From positions 62,001 through 126,000 of the forward strand of contig JAHBVV010000013.1 in the NCBI GenBank assembly GCA_019637335.1: a DNA stretch of 64,000 nucleotides. The letters run 5' to 3'. Shown piece after piece: positions 15,893 to 24,822 of the stretch (position 1 is the stretch's first letter; each line of letters begins with the position of its first letter). The DNA is from Candidatus Hydrogenedentota bacterium (lineage in GTDB: Bacteria; Hydrogenedentota; Hydrogenedentia; Hydrogenedentales; JAEUWI01). The notes below the pieces were generated by a model. It searched no databases. It was given only the letters and a program-made list of their open reading frames with translations, and was not told the origin of the DNA. The translations under genes were made by a program, and so were the position numbers.

Positions 15893-17332
15893 ATGCCCGA
15901 CACGTCCGTCATCTACTGGATTCGCAACGATTTGCGGCTCGCCGACAATCCCGCGCTTACCGCCGCGGTGAAGGCGGGCACCGTGATCCCGGTGTATATC
16001 TGGTCGCCTGCGGAGGAGGGGGCCTGGACGCCCGGCGGGGCCTCACGGGCCTGGCTGGATGCGTCTCTGCGGGCGCTTTCGGAGGCGTACGCGGCGGCGG
16101 GATCGCGGCTGCTCATGCGGGCGGGGCGTACGGCCGAAATCCTGCTCGCCCTCTGCGCGGAAACAGGCGCGGAAGCGGTGTACGCCAGCCGGCGCTACGA
16201 GCCCGACGCGCTGCGCCAGGAGGCGTCCGTGCGCGATGCGCTCAAGGAAGCCGGCATTGCGCTTCGGATGTACAACGGCAGCTTGCTGAACGCGCCCGAC
16301 GCCATCGCGACGCAGGCGGGCGAGCCGTACAAGGTGTTCACGCCGTACTACAGGGCCTGCCTGGCCGGGAAGGATCCCGGCGAGCCCTATCCCGCGCCCG
16401 AACGCATCAAAGCGCCGAAATCGTGGCCCGCGAGCGATGGGCTGGAGGCCTTGCGCCTGGCGCCCGATCACCCGTGGGGCGATGCGATGCTGTCCCACTG
16501 GGGTGTGGGCGAAGCCGCCGCGCTGAGCGCGCTGGATGACTTTGCCACCGGACCGGTGGAATCGTATCCGGACCTCCGGGACCGCCCGGGTGAAACGGGC
16601 ACGTCGCGCCTGTCGCCCCACCTGCACTTCGGCGAAGTGTCCCCGCGCCAGGTCTTCCACGCGGTGGCCAGCGGCGGGGGGACGGGGCTGGGCGCCGCGC
16701 GGGAAGCGTGCATCCGCCAGCTCTACTGGCGCGAGTTCGCGCACCACCTGCTCTACTACTTCCCGCATACGCCCGAGGAACCGCTGAAGGATATGTTCGC
16801 TCCCTTTCCGTGGGTGCGGGACGCCGGCGCGCTGCGCCGCTGGCAGCGCGGCCAGACCGGTTACCCGTTTGTGGACGCGGGCATGCGCGAACTCTGGGTC
16901 ACCGGCTGGATGCACAATCGCGTGCGCATGGTCGTGGCGTCGTTCCTCGTGAAGGACCTGCGCATCCACTGGCGCGCGGGCGCGGACTGGTTCTGGGACA
17001 CCCTCGCCGACGCGAACCTGGCGAACAACACGCTGGGCTGGCAGTGGGTGGCCGGGTGCGGCGCCGACGCGGCGCCGTACTTCCGCGTGTTCAACCCTAT
17101 CACCCAGGGCATGAAGTTTGATCCCGAAGGCGCCTATGTCCGGCGCTGGGTCCCGGAGCTGGCGAAGGTTCCGGATAAGTACCTGCACGCGCCGTGGACC
17201 ACGCCGCCGATCGAGCTCGCGGCCTGCGGCGTCACGCTCGGAAAGGACTACCCGCAGCCGATGGTCGATCACGACGAAGCGCGAAAAACGGCGCTGGCGA
17301 TCTACGACGAGATCAAGTCGGCCCGGCGGTAA
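15893..17332 (+). CDS. phr: Deoxyribodipyrimidine photolyase (class I CPD-type)
   Basis: A 479-residue light-driven DNA repair enzyme that splits cyclobutane pyrimidine dimers using reduced FAD. The ATG at 15893 is preceded by GAGG, and the protein then opens directly with the antenna-domain strand SVIYWIRNDLRLADNPAL. The Rossmann antenna domain covers about 1-130. The FAD domain contains TSRLSPHLHFGEVSPRQV, REFAHHLLYYFP, MRELWVTGWMHNRVRM and the closing signature NNTLGWQWVAGCGADAAPY with FNPITQGMKFDP. Both tryptophan and asparagine positions expected for FAD binding are present. Length is normal for the family. A cryptochrome role is possible but less likely. Confidence 0.95.
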   Translation: MPDTSVIYWIRNDLRLADNPALTAAVKAGTVIPVYIWSPAEEGAWTPGGASRAWLDASLRALSEAYAAAGSRLLMRAGRTAEILLALCAETGAEAVYASRRYEPDALRQEASVRDALKEAGIALRMYNGSLLNAPDAIATQAGEPYKVFTPYYRACLAGKDPGEPYPAPERIKAPKSWPASDGLEALRLAPDHPWGDAMLSHWGVGEAAALSALDDFATGPVESYPDLRDRPGETGTSRLSPHLHFGEVSPRQVFHAVASGGGTGLGAAREACIRQLYWREFAHHLLYYFPHTPEEPLKDMFAPFPWVRDAGALRRWQRGQTGYPFVDAGMRELWVTGWMHNRVRMVVASFLVKDLRIHWRAGADWFWDTLADANLANNTLGWQWVAGCGADAAPYFRVFNPITQGMKFDPEGAYVRRWVPELAKVPDKYLHAPWTTPPIELAACGVTLGKDYPQPMVDHDEARKTALAIYDEIKSARR

Positions 17333-17353
17333 TATCGGGCTTCGCTGATCGGC

Positions 17354-17920
17354 TCAGTTCAAGATCGTCAGAAGCTCAACCGCGGCGAAGGGAAGCAGCC
17401 AGAGCAGGCAGTGAAGCTCCGCGACGACGCTGGATCGGGCGTAACGCCGCACCTCGGCGTGCTCTCCGGCGCTTTCGGGCCACTTCGGCAACCAGCGCGG
17501 GGTGCTTTCAAGAAAGGCGCGGTAGGGGGTTCCGTATTTCTCGGCCAGGTGGGCCTCCTCGCGACGCACCACGAAGGTGTAGACAGCCGCGCACCAGGCC
17601 AGCATAAACGGCAGAAACCAGAGGAGCCCGGAAATGATGGTAAGCGCGAGAAGCATTGCCGTGTTCGCGATATAGATCGGATTGCGCACGAAGCGGTACG
17701 GTCCGGTGGTGGTGAGGTTTTTTCTCACCCGGAGCCGGTAGTGGAGGTGCATCTGCGCCCATACGCGCACGAGCACCCCCGCCGCAAACAGGGCGAGCCC
17801 CGCCGCCCAGAACAGCGCGTTGTGGCTGTCGTTCAGGTAAAAGCCCACGAGAATCGCGAAGCAGGGCGGAAGCATGAGAAGCCCGCGCTTCTTGTAGATG
17901 AAATTGTACGGCTTGTCCAT
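17354..17920 (-). CDS. Isoprenylcysteine-carboxyl-methyltransferase-like membrane protein
   Basis: A 188-residue integral membrane protein starting at the ATG at 17920. Hydrophobic segments lie at about 15-31, 35-53 and 85-115. The segment LTTTGPYRFVRNPIYIANTAM is the S-adenosylmethionine-binding hallmark of the ICMT/phospholipid methyltransferase (PEMT) superfamily, and RREEAHLAEKYGTPYRAFL supplies the conserved C-terminal ExxL-(x)5-Y pattern. Bacterial members methylate diverse lipid or isoprenoid substrates; this substrate is unknown. It is convergent with the photolyase and divergent from the response regulator gene. Confidence 0.85.
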   Translation of the reverse strand: MDKPYNFIYKKRGLLMLPPCFAILVGFYLNDSHNALFWAAGLALFAAGVLVRVWAQMHLHYRLRVRKNLTTTGPYRFVRNPIYIANTAMLLALTIISGLLWFLPFMLAWCAAVYTFVVRREEAHLAEKYGTPYRAFLESTPRWLPKWPESAGEHAEVRRYARSSVVAELHCLLWLLPFAAVELLTILN

Positions 17921-18014
17921 GGAGATACTGCCTTTCCGGATCGGAGATTGTCGTACACGGAGAGTGTTTTCATCCGCAGTGTACCGCCCGGCGATGCGCC
18001 GGAACCTTGCGGCA

Positions 18015-18060
18015 AGATTGCCATTTGGCAATCTCTCCCGGCGGCGTCATCTGCTATACT
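18015..18060 (+). promoter_or_regulatory. Extended -10 promoter with perfect palindromic operator
   Basis: TGCTATACT (18052-18060) is an extended -10 box without a well-placed -35 box, so an activator is expected. AGATTGCC-ATTT-GGCAATCT (18015-18034) is a perfect inverted repeat 20 bases upstream of the -10 box. Autoregulation by the OmpR-type protein encoded at 18109 is the simplest reading and is an inference. Confidence 0.55.
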
Positions 18061-18108
18061 GCGGCAAGCAACAAAGCGGGGCGGGCCAGGCATTTCGAGC
18101 ACGGAACC

Positions 18109-18786
18109 ATGCATGTATTGGTTGTAGAGGACGACGAGAAAATCGCGTCATTCATCGCGCGCGGCCTCCGCCAGGAGGGCTGCGCGGTCGATACGGCGGA
18201 CAACGGGATCGATGGTTTCCACCGCGCCATGGAGGAGCACTACGACGCCGCCATCGTTGACGTTATGCTGCCCCGCCTCGGCGGGCTGGACCTTATCCGG
18301 GACCTGCGCAAGGAGGACAACCTGGTTCCCGTCTTGATTCTCAGCGCCCGGTCCTCGGTGGACGACCGGATCTCGGGGCTGCGGGCCGGGGGCGACGACT
18401 ACCTGGTCAAGCCCTTCTCGTTTGCCGAGCTCATCGCGCGCGTCCAGGCGCTGGTCCGGCGCGCGCGCTCCGTAGCCGATCCCGTCACGCTTGCGGCGGG
18501 TGATTTACAGCTGGATCTCGCCCGCCGGACCGTCAGCCGCGCGGGCGTACCCATCGAGCTGCAACCGCGCGAGTTCGCGCTTCTCGAATTTCTGGTTCGC
18601 AACCGGGGGCGGGTCATCTCCAAAACCCTCATCATGGACCGCGTATGGGGCTACGATTTCGACCCCAGCACAAACGTGGTTGAATCTCGGATGAGCCGGC
18701 TCCGCGACAAGGTGGACCGGGGATTCCCGCACGCCCTCATCAAAACGGTGCGCGGGGCGGGGTACACGATTGATGACAAGGCGTAG
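18109..18786 (+). CDS. OmpR/PhoB-family response regulator
   Basis: A 225-residue two-component regulator. The ATG at 18109 begins the receiver domain exactly (MHVLVVEDDEKIASFIARGL). The acidic pocket is E8-D9-D10, the phospho-acceptor D52 lies in AIVDVMLPRLGGLD, and K102 is in DDYLVKPFSFAEL. The C-terminal winged helix contains IELQPREFALLEFLVRNRG and VVESRMSRLRDKVDRGF with the recognition region, ending KTVRGAGYTI. The following kinase gene overlaps its end by 14 bases, so the pair is one operon. A perfect palindrome upstream suggests autoregulation. Confidence 0.93.
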   Translation: MHVLVVEDDEKIASFIARGLRQEGCAVDTADNGIDGFHRAMEEHYDAAIVDVMLPRLGGLDLIRDLRKEDNLVPVLILSARSSVDDRISGLRAGGDDYLVKPFSFAELIARVQALVRRARSVADPVTLAAGDLQLDLARRTVSRAGVPIELQPREFALLEFLVRNRGRVISKTLIMDRVWGYDFDPSTNVVESRMSRLRDKVDRGFPHALIKTVRGAGYTIDDKA

Positions 18787-20161
18787 GGTTCCAGGATCGC
18801 TCGCCCTGCGCCTGAGCGCCCTGTACGCGTCCCTATGCTTCGTTGCCATGGCGGCCGTGCTTTTCATTTCGTATGAGTACCTGGACGACTACTTGTGGAA
18901 TCGCATCGACAACCATCTGCTCGAAGAGATACACGAATACCGCACCCTGCTGGAAAGCCAGGACCTGGACTTCATTTGTGAGTTGCTGCAACACGAGGCG
19001 CAATCCCACGAGTCCTCAGAGAGCTTCTTCCGGATAATCGACCATTCTGGTGTGATCCATTGCGAGACGGATATGGCCGCGTGGCCTGGCGTAAACGCGG
19101 AGCCAGTATTGATTGCGGAGGCCCGGGAATGGGGTTCCGCGTTCACAGTTCACAACCACCCGGACCGGGGCTTCGCGGTCCGCGTGGCCTACGGCGATCT
19201 CGGCGGCGGCTTCGTGCTGCAGACCGGCCAGTCGAGCACGGCGGACGGGTTGATGCTGCGGCACTTCAAACAGCTGTTCTTCGGCGCCGCCGCCGCCTTT
19301 TTCGTGTGCTCGATTTTCGCGGGCGCCATTGCCGGAGGCCGCTCGCTGAGCCGGATACAGCGGCTGACCGCGGCGGCGGACGATATCGCGGCGGGCGCCT
19401 GGGACCACCGTGTACCCATCAGCAGGCGCGGCGACGAGATCGACGAACTCGCGTCGGCGTTCAACACCATGGTGGACCGGATCCAGGTCCTGTTTAAGGA
19501 GTTGCGCGACGTTACGGACGACATCGCCCACGACCTCCGAACGCCGCTGATGCGGATACGCGGGGAAGCGGAGCTCGCGTTGCGGGAGGGCTCCGACCTT
19601 ACCGGGCTCCCGGAGCGATACGGCAGCGTTCTCGAAGAATGCGATCAGATGCTGCAACTCATTAATACCATGCTCGAAATCTCTCAGACCGAGGCCGGAG
19701 TCCAGCCCATTACACGCTATCCCGTGGACCTGGCTGGCGTCGCGGACGATGTGGCGGAACTTTTCAGGCCCGCCGCGGAGGACCGGGGCATCCGCCTGGA
19801 GACCCGCATCGAACCGGCCCCGGAAATCCTGGGGGAGGCGTCCCGTCTGAAGCGGGCGCTTGCCCATTTGCTGGATAACGCGATCAAGTACACGCCCGAG
19901 GGCGGATCTGTCCATGTACGCGTCCACCGGGAAGGCGCCGAGGTGGCGGTCACGGTGGTGGACACCGGCGCCGGAATACCCGCCGCATCACTCGGAAAGG
20001 TGTTCAATCGCTTCTACCGCGCCGAAGCGAGCCGATCGGCGGCAGGGAATGGGCTCGGTTTGAGCCTGGCGCGGGCCATCGTTCGCGCGCATGGCGGGGA
20101 TATCGAGGTCCAAAGCGAAGCCGGGCGCGGGGCCACATTCAAGATACGCCTGCCTATTTGA
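18773..20161 (+). CDS. HAMP-containing sensor histidine kinase
   Basis: A 462-residue membrane kinase paired with the response regulator upstream; the ATG at 18773 follows a TTG that I reject. Transmembrane helices lie at about 13-32 and 172-193, enclosing a periplasmic sensor of about 140 residues. The HAMP linker (about 194-245) contains RIQRLTAAADDIAAGAW. The phospho-acceptor is in DDIAHDLRTPLMRI. ATPase motifs are DNAIKYTPEGG, DTGAGIP, FNRFYRAE and GNGLGLSL. The architecture matches heavy-metal or envelope-stress sensors such as CusS or CpxA, but the sensor domain does not reveal a ligand. Confidence 0.92.
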   Translation: MTRRRVPGSLALRLSALYASLCFVAMAAVLFISYEYLDDYLWNRIDNHLLEEIHEYRTLLESQDLDFICELLQHEAQSHESSESFFRIIDHSGVIHCETDMAAWPGVNAEPVLIAEAREWGSAFTVHNHPDRGFAVRVAYGDLGGGFVLQTGQSSTADGLMLRHFKQLFFGAAAAFFVCSIFAGAIAGGRSLSRIQRLTAAADDIAAGAWDHRVPISRRGDEIDELASAFNTMVDRIQVLFKELRDVTDDIAHDLRTPLMRIRGEAELALREGSDLTGLPERYGSVLEECDQMLQLINTMLEISQTEAGVQPITRYPVDLAGVADDVAELFRPAAEDRGIRLETRIEPAPEILGEASRLKRALAHLLDNAIKYTPEGGSVHVRVHREGAEVAVTVVDTGAGIPAASLGKVFNRFYRAEASRSAAGNGLGLSLARAIVRAHGGDIEVQSEAGRGATFKIRLPI

Positions 20162-20213
20162 TCGCTTCTGCGAGCATTCTGTTTACCGCGCGCCTGCCGC
20201 GATCGGGAGCCCC

Positions 20214-20420
20214 CTATTCCGCATCCAGTTCGGGGAAGGGAAACGGCTCGGACGGCGTCCGCGCTTCGCGCATGAGGCCCTCAAGGCGCGCGACGATGTC
20301 GGGGTGTTCGGCGGCCCGGTTTCGGGTTTCGCCGGGGTCCTCGGCGAGGTTGTAGAGTTCCGTTTCGAGCTTTCCGTTCTTGCGGATGTCCAGGCGGAGC
20401 GCTTTCCAGCCGCCCTCGCG
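20214..20420 (-). pseudogene. Duplicated 3' fragment of the sulfatase gene
   Basis: These 207 bases match the last 207 bases of the sulfatase gene (21178-21384) with about five mismatches, in the same orientation, stop codon included. The frame encodes the sulfatase tail ([20 protein letters not shown] to the terminal PFPELDAE). Upstream sequence is unrelated, so it has no start and is dead. The two copies bracket a PIN toxin-antitoxin module as direct repeats. A 19-base identity to the end of the photolyase region (17326-17344) begins at the junction, at 20418. Confidence 0.85.
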
Positions 20421-20553
20421 GTAATATCGGGCTTCGTGACGGGCAGCCGATGTTTCACCCGGCGGTTTGCAGCGTGGTACCATCATGGAAACGATGGACC
20501 AGAAAGGCGTGGACTTCAGCGCCGGTAGCGGTCCGTTTACTCGGAGACTGCCC

Positions 20554-20763
20554 GTGAATATCGAAGCGAAAGTAATCGAATCGCTGCGAGCTCTTCCGCC
20601 CGAGCGGCAGTTTGAAGTGCTGGAATTCGTCGAATTCCTGAAGAGCCGCACTTCAGCGAGCCAGATCATGCGCCCCGCCGGTCTCTGCCGTGGAGAATTC
20701 ATCGTACCGGACGGCTTTGACGCGCCGTTGCCCGACGAAGTACTTCGGGAATTCGAGGGATGA
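20554..20763 (+). CDS. DUF2281/VapB-like antitoxin
   Basis: A 69-residue protein. I prefer the GTG at 20554 because GGAG lies five bases upstream and it gives the usual family opening NIEAKVIESLRALPPERQ; a longer frame from 20485 (ATG) is possible. LPPERQFEVLEFVEFLKSR is the DUF2281-type dimerisation and DNA-binding region. The C-terminal part RGEFIVPDGFDAPLPDEVLR is the extended toxin-wrapping segment common in antitoxins paired with PIN toxins. It overlaps the toxin gene as ATGA. Expected role: neutralise the toxin and repress the operon. Confidence 0.8.
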   Translation: MNIEAKVIESLRALPPERQFEVLEFVEFLKSRTSASQIMRPAGLCRGEFIVPDGFDAPLPDEVLREFEG

Positions 20764-21155
20764 GGATGCTGCTCGATACGCATATATTCCTCTGGTACAT
20801 CAGCGGAGACCCCCGCCTGCCCGCGGCGATGAATGCGGCGATCGCGGACACAAGCAACGCCGTCTTTCTCAGCGTTGTGTCAATTTGGGAATGCCTTGTG
20901 AAGGAACGGCTCGGAAAGCTTCCGCTACCCGCCCCGCCAGCAGCATACCTCACGCAACATCGGGTAAAGCACCAAATCGAAACCTTGTACCTTGATGAAT
21001 CAAGCGTCAGCCGGCTTCCGTCGCTCCCCGATATCCATCGCGATCCCTTTGACCGCATCCTGGTATGCCAGTGCCTGAATCACGACCTGATAATGGTTAC
21101 CGTCGACGATCTCCTGCGAAAGTACCCGGCGCCAACCTTTCCGTTGGGCGAGTAG
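20760..21155 (+). CDS. PIN-domain toxin (VapC-like ribonuclease)
   Basis: A 131-residue PIN nuclease. MLLDTHIFLWYISGDPRL gives the first catalytic aspartate (D6) and the DTHxFLW hallmark of this PIN subfamily. Further acidic residues are E44 in SIWECLVKERLGKL, D97 in HRDPFDRILVCQC and D116 in VTVDDLL. The usual activity is cleavage of tRNA or rRNA when the antitoxin is degraded. It overlaps the antitoxin by four bases. Flanking 207-bp direct repeats suggest that the pair arrived by insertion into, or recombination at, the sulfatase end. Confidence 0.88.
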   Translation: MRMLLDTHIFLWYISGDPRLPAAMNAAIADTSNAVFLSVVSIWECLVKERLGKLPLPAPPAAYLTQHRVKHQIETLYLDESSVSRLPSLPDIHRDPFDRILVCQCLNHDLIMVTVDDLLRKYPAPTFPLGE

Positions 21156-21177
21156 GTCAAACCCTCACTATCCGTGA

Positions 21178-22617
21178 CTACTCCGCATCCAGTTCGGGGA
21201 AGGGAAACAGCTCGGACGGCGTCCGCGCTTCGCGCATGAGGCCCTCAAGGCGCGCGACGATATCGGGGTGTTCGGCGGCCCGGTTTCGGGTTTCGCCGGG
21301 GTCCTCCGCGAGGTTGTAGAGTTCCGTTTCGAGCTTTCCGTTCTTGCGGATGTCCAGGCGGAGCGCTTTCCAGTCGCCCTCGCGCAGGGCCTGCTGGCCG
21401 CCGTAGGCGACGAATTCCCAGTAGAGGTAATCGTGCGCGGGCTGATCGCCCGTTCCCAGAAGCGCGGGAACCATGGATATCCCGTCGACCTTCACGTCGT
21501 ATGCCGCGCCCGCCAGCTCCGCGAAGGTGGGGAAGAGGTCCCACATGGCGGAGACGTGGTCCGAGGCGCCACCGGCGGCAATTTTTCCGGGCCAGCGCGC
21601 CACGAAGGGAACCCGGATACCGCCTTCGAGCAGCGATCCCTTGCGCCCGCGGAAGGGGCCGGAACTTTCGAAGTAGTCGGAGTCCGATCCGCCCAGCCGG
21701 TCGAAGGTGGGGCCGTTGTCGCTGCTGAACACCACGAGCGTGTTCTCGTCGAGGCCGAGTTCCCTCAGCAGGGCCATGAGCTCGCCGATGCCCCGGTCCA
21801 TGTGCGTGATCATCGCGGCGTATCCCGCGCGGGGGTGCGGATGCTCCAGGTAGTTGTCCCGGTGCTCATAGGGCGCCTCCGGAAGCGCGCCCCGGTATTC
21901 GGCGACGGATGAATCGGGGGCCTGGATGGAGAGGTGCGGGATGGCGAAGGGCAGGTAGAGGAAGAAGGGGCGCTCCCGGTTCTCGCGGATGAAATCCTTG
22001 CCCCACTGGACGAAGTAATCCTGCGAGTAGCTTTCGCCGTGCAGCGTGCGATCGTTGCCCGGCATAGCGATCTGCCGGCCGCCTTTCCAGAGGAAGCGTG
22101 GATAATGGTTATGCGCGTGCTCCTGGCAGAGGAAGCCGCCGAAATCGTCGAAGCCCTGCTTCAGCGGGTCGCCGCTGGAGCCCTCGTAGCCCAGGCCCCA
22201 TTTGCCGTAGGCCGCCGTCGCGTAGCCGCGCGCCTGCAGGACCTCCGCGATGGTGAGGGTATCGTCCGGGATCGGGACCTGGCCAAGCCACTGCCAGTTC
22301 TCGGGATCCTTTACGCGTTCGCGGTTGCTGGCGTTGTTGCGGATGGGGGCGTGGCCCATGTGCAGGCCCGTCATCAGGCCGCTGCGCGCGGGCGCGCAGA
22401 CCGCCTGGGCCGTGTAGTGTTGTGTGAAGCGCATGCCTTCGGCGGCGAGCCGGTCGATGTGGGGCGTCTTGATGTGCTTCTGCCCGTAGCAGCCGAGTTC
22501 CGCATAGCCCAGATCGTCCGCCAGGATATAGACGATGTTCGGCGGGCGCTCCGCGGCCAGGTCCCCTGAACTAAACAGGGCGGCCATCAACATCACGAAT
22601 GCAAATGCGTACCGCAT
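21178..22617 (-). CDS. Secreted type I sulfatase
   Basis: A 479-residue sulfatase starting at the ATG at 22617, which is followed by a signal peptide (to about residue 22) and the family opening [21 protein letters not shown] with the metal-binding aspartates D34 and D35. The formylglycine site is C74 in AVCAPARSG (C-x-P-x-R), so maturation needs a formylglycine-generating enzyme that is not in the window. Further motifs: [20 protein letters not shown] and FSSDNGPTF. It hydrolyses sulfate esters, probably on polysaccharides, in the periplasm. The last 207 bases are duplicated at 20214-20420. Confidence 0.93.
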   Translation of the reverse strand: MRYAFAFVMLMAALFSSGDLAAERPPNIVYILADDLGYAELGCYGQKHIKTPHIDRLAAEGMRFTQHYTAQAVCAPARSGLMTGLHMGHAPIRNNASNRERVKDPENWQWLGQVPIPDDTLTIAEVLQARGYATAAYGKWGLGYEGSSGDPLKQGFDDFGGFLCQEHAHNHYPRFLWKGGRQIAMPGNDRTLHGESYSQDYFVQWGKDFIRENRERPFFLYLPFAIPHLSIQAPDSSVAEYRGALPEAPYEHRDNYLEHPHPRAGYAAMITHMDRGIGELMALLRELGLDENTLVVFSSDNGPTFDRLGGSDSDYFESSGPFRGRKGSLLEGGIRVPFVARWPGKIAAGGASDHVSAMWDLFPTFAELAGAAYDVKVDGISMVPALLGTGDQPAHDYLYWEFVAYGGQQALREGDWKALRLDIRKNGKLETELYNLAEDPGETRNRAAEHPDIVARLEGLMREARTPSELFPFPELDAE

Positions 22618-22911
22618 GAACGGTTCCTTTCTGGGCGCTGTGCCGGTGCATTTCAGGCCATGGTACGCATCCACCGGGATGTCCCTCAAGATTCATCCAG
22701 CGCGTGGGCACGGAATTCTGCGGAACTGTTCAACTTCTCCTCCTATTTTCGCTTCTTTTTCCTACTCGTGTGCATTCGTGGTTCAACAATTTGATCGCGG
22801 CCAACGGACGCTCCAGGCCCGCGTTACAAACGAGTTACAAAAATTTCGCGCGCCGCGTGATAGCGTTGTACCTGGAACCAGCAGGGCGAATCGCCCGGAA
22901 AGGAGCAGATT
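22618..22911. repeat. Gap with inverted copy of the ACGAAT-type interspersed repeat
   Basis: No gene is seen. At 22763-22787 the text TACTCGTGTGCATTCGTGGT and the following TTCAA are the reverse-complement relative of the repeat at 5951-5984. GTTACAAA occurs twice (22824-22831 and 22835-22842 region), ahead of the VWA operon; this could be a binding site but is too short to call. Confidence 0.4.
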
Positions 22912-24108
22912 ATGCTTATCGAGACGCTGCACGGAAACACAAGGGGAAGCGCGAGGACATCACGAAATACCGGCGGGCTGCGGCAGGGCGTACGGTGGGT
23001 GGCGGTACTTCTTCTGGCGGCGGCGGGGCCGGCGGTTGTCGCATCGGACCCGCCGGTCGGTACGCCACCGCCGCGCATCCAGCTCGCCCTGCTGCTGGAC
23101 ACCAGCAACAGTATGGACGGCCTGATCGATCAGGCGAAGTCGCACCTGTGGCGCATCGTCAATGAATTCGTCCCGGCAAGACTTGGGGACCGGTCGCCCG
23201 TGCTGGAGGTCGCTTTGTACGAGTATGGCAACAACGGCCTGAGCGCGGAATCGGACTGGGTGCGACTGGTCCTCCCCTTCACCACGGATCTCGACCTTTT
23301 CTCCGAGATGCTCTTCGGCCTGCGCACCAACGGCGGCAAAGAGTTCTGCGGCGCGGTGATTGAGCGCGCCGCGGGCGGACTCGCCTGGAGCGGAGCCGCC
23401 AGCGACCTCAAGGCCGTGTTCATCGCGGGCAATGAACCTTTCAACCAGGGCCACGCGGACTACCGCGTCATTTGCCCGCGTGCGCGGGAGCGGGGCATCG
23501 CCATCAACACCATCTTCTGCGGCGAACGCCAGGAAGGGGTCGCGACCTTCTGGCAGGATGGCGCAAACCTCGGCGGCGGGCGCTTCCTCCATATCGACCA
23601 GAACAAGGAGATCCGCCACATCGACGCCCCGCAGGACAGCGAGATCACGCGCCTGGGCCTCGAACTGAACCAGACCTACATCCCGTACGGCGCATCGGGC
23701 GCCGCAGGCGCGTCGAACCAGATCCGGCAGGACAGCAACGCCGCGTCGCGCAGCCGTTCCGTGGCCGTGGAGCGCCAGAAGGTCAAGGGCTCACGCTACT
23801 ACAGCAACGACCACTGGGATCTCGTGGACGCGGCGGGCAAAGGCGTCAAGGTGCGCGAAATACCGGACGGGGAGCTCCCAGCGATCATGCGCGCCATGTC
23901 GCCGGAGGAGCGCGCGGCCTACGTGGAGCAAAAGCAGAAGGAGCGCAATGCGATCCAGGAACAGATCCGCGTGCTGAGCGCCGCGCGCGACGTCTACATC
24001 GCGGAGCAACAGCGGAAGCAGGGCGGCGCGAGCCAGGACGGCCTCGATGCTGCTATCATAGCCACCGTGCGCGACCTGGCCGCGTCGAAAGGTTTCCGGT
24101 TTGAATAG
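22912..24108 (+). CDS. Exported von Willebrand factor A domain protein
   Basis: A 398-residue protein with a strong AAGGAG ribosome site. A long charged n-region (1-28) precedes a hydrophobic signal or anchor (29-45). The VWA domain at about 56-240 has the metal-ion site D63-x-S65-x-S67 in LLLDTSNSMDG. The C-terminal third is helical and charged (SPEERAAYVEQKQKERNAIQ). VWA domains mediate metal-dependent protein contacts. It is followed after only three bases by a response regulator and its kinase, so it may be a sensor or effector of that two-component system. The family is common in PVC-type genomes but I cannot assign a function. Confidence 0.85.
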   Translation: MLIETLHGNTRGSARTSRNTGGLRQGVRWVAVLLLAAAGPAVVASDPPVGTPPPRIQLALLLDTSNSMDGLIDQAKSHLWRIVNEFVPARLGDRSPVLEVALYEYGNNGLSAESDWVRLVLPFTTDLDLFSEMLFGLRTNGGKEFCGAVIERAAGGLAWSGAASDLKAVFIAGNEPFNQGHADYRVICPRARERGIAINTIFCGERQEGVATFWQDGANLGGGRFLHIDQNKEIRHIDAPQDSEITRLGLELNQTYIPYGASGAAGASNQIRQDSNAASRSRSVAVERQKVKGSRYYSNDHWDLVDAAGKGVKVREIPDGELPAIMRAMSPEERAAYVEQKQKERNAIQEQIRVLSAARDVYIAEQQRKQGGASQDGLDAAIIATVRDLAASKGFRFE

Positions 24109-24111
24109 ATC

Positions 24112-24822
24112 ATGACAAAGCAACGCATATTGGTTGTCGAAGACGATGCCCCGATCCGTCGGGGCATCGCCGACGCATTGGAGTTCGACGGCTACCAGAT
24201 CCTGCAGGCCGGCAACGTGGCGGACGGGCGCCAGATCGCCCTGGATGCCGCGTTCGACCTCTTGCTGCTCGACCTCGTCCTGCCCGACGGTCAGGGCCTC
24301 GACATCCTGGCGGACCTGCGCCGCGCCAAACCCACGGTCCCCGTCATCATCCTTACCGCCCTGGGCCAGGAAGATGATCGTGTGCGCGGACTCAAGGCCG
24401 GGGCGGATGACTACGTCGTGAAGCCCTTCAGCGTCAAAGAACTCCTCGCGCGCGTCGAGGCCGTCCTGCGGCGTTCGCCGGCGCGGCCCGGAGAATTCAA
24501 CGTACTGCGGATCGCGGGGGTCACCATTGACTTCGAGCGCCGCGAAGCGCGGCTGCCCGGCGGCGCCCGCGCGGAACTCTCCGACCGGGAACTGGAATTG
24601 CTCCGCTACCTGGCGCAACACGGCGGCCGCGCCGTCTCGCGCGACGAACTCCTCGCCAACGTATGGCGCGTCGACCCGCGCGCGATCCTCGAAACGCGAA
24701 CCATCGACATGCACGTGAAGCGGCTGCGCGAGAAACTCGGGGACGACGCCGCGCACCCCGCGCTCCTGTTGACCGTCCGGGGAAAGGGCTACATGCTGGC
24801 GCGGACCAGGGGCGCGCCATGA
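24112..24822 (+). CDS. OmpR-family response regulator
   Basis: A 236-residue two-component regulator, second gene in the VWA-regulator-kinase operon. Receiver: acidic E10-D11-D12, phospho-acceptor D54 in LLLLDLVLPDGQGLD, switch T in IILTALGQ and K104 in DDYVVKPFSVKEL. The winged-helix output contains ELSDRELELLRYLAQHGGR, ETRTIDMHVKRLREKLGDD and LLTVRGKGYML, which is typical of the OmpR/PhoB DNA-binding domain. The kinase ATG overlaps its stop as ATGA. Confidence 0.93.
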   Translation: MTKQRILVVEDDAPIRRGIADALEFDGYQILQAGNVADGRQIALDAAFDLLLLDLVLPDGQGLDILADLRRAKPTVPVIILTALGQEDDRVRGLKAGADDYVVKPFSVKELLARVEAVLRRSPARPGEFNVLRIAGVTIDFERREARLPGGARAELSDRELELLRYLAQHGGRAVSRDELLANVWRVDPRAILETRTIDMHVKRLREKLGDDAAHPALLLTVRGKGYMLARTRGAP

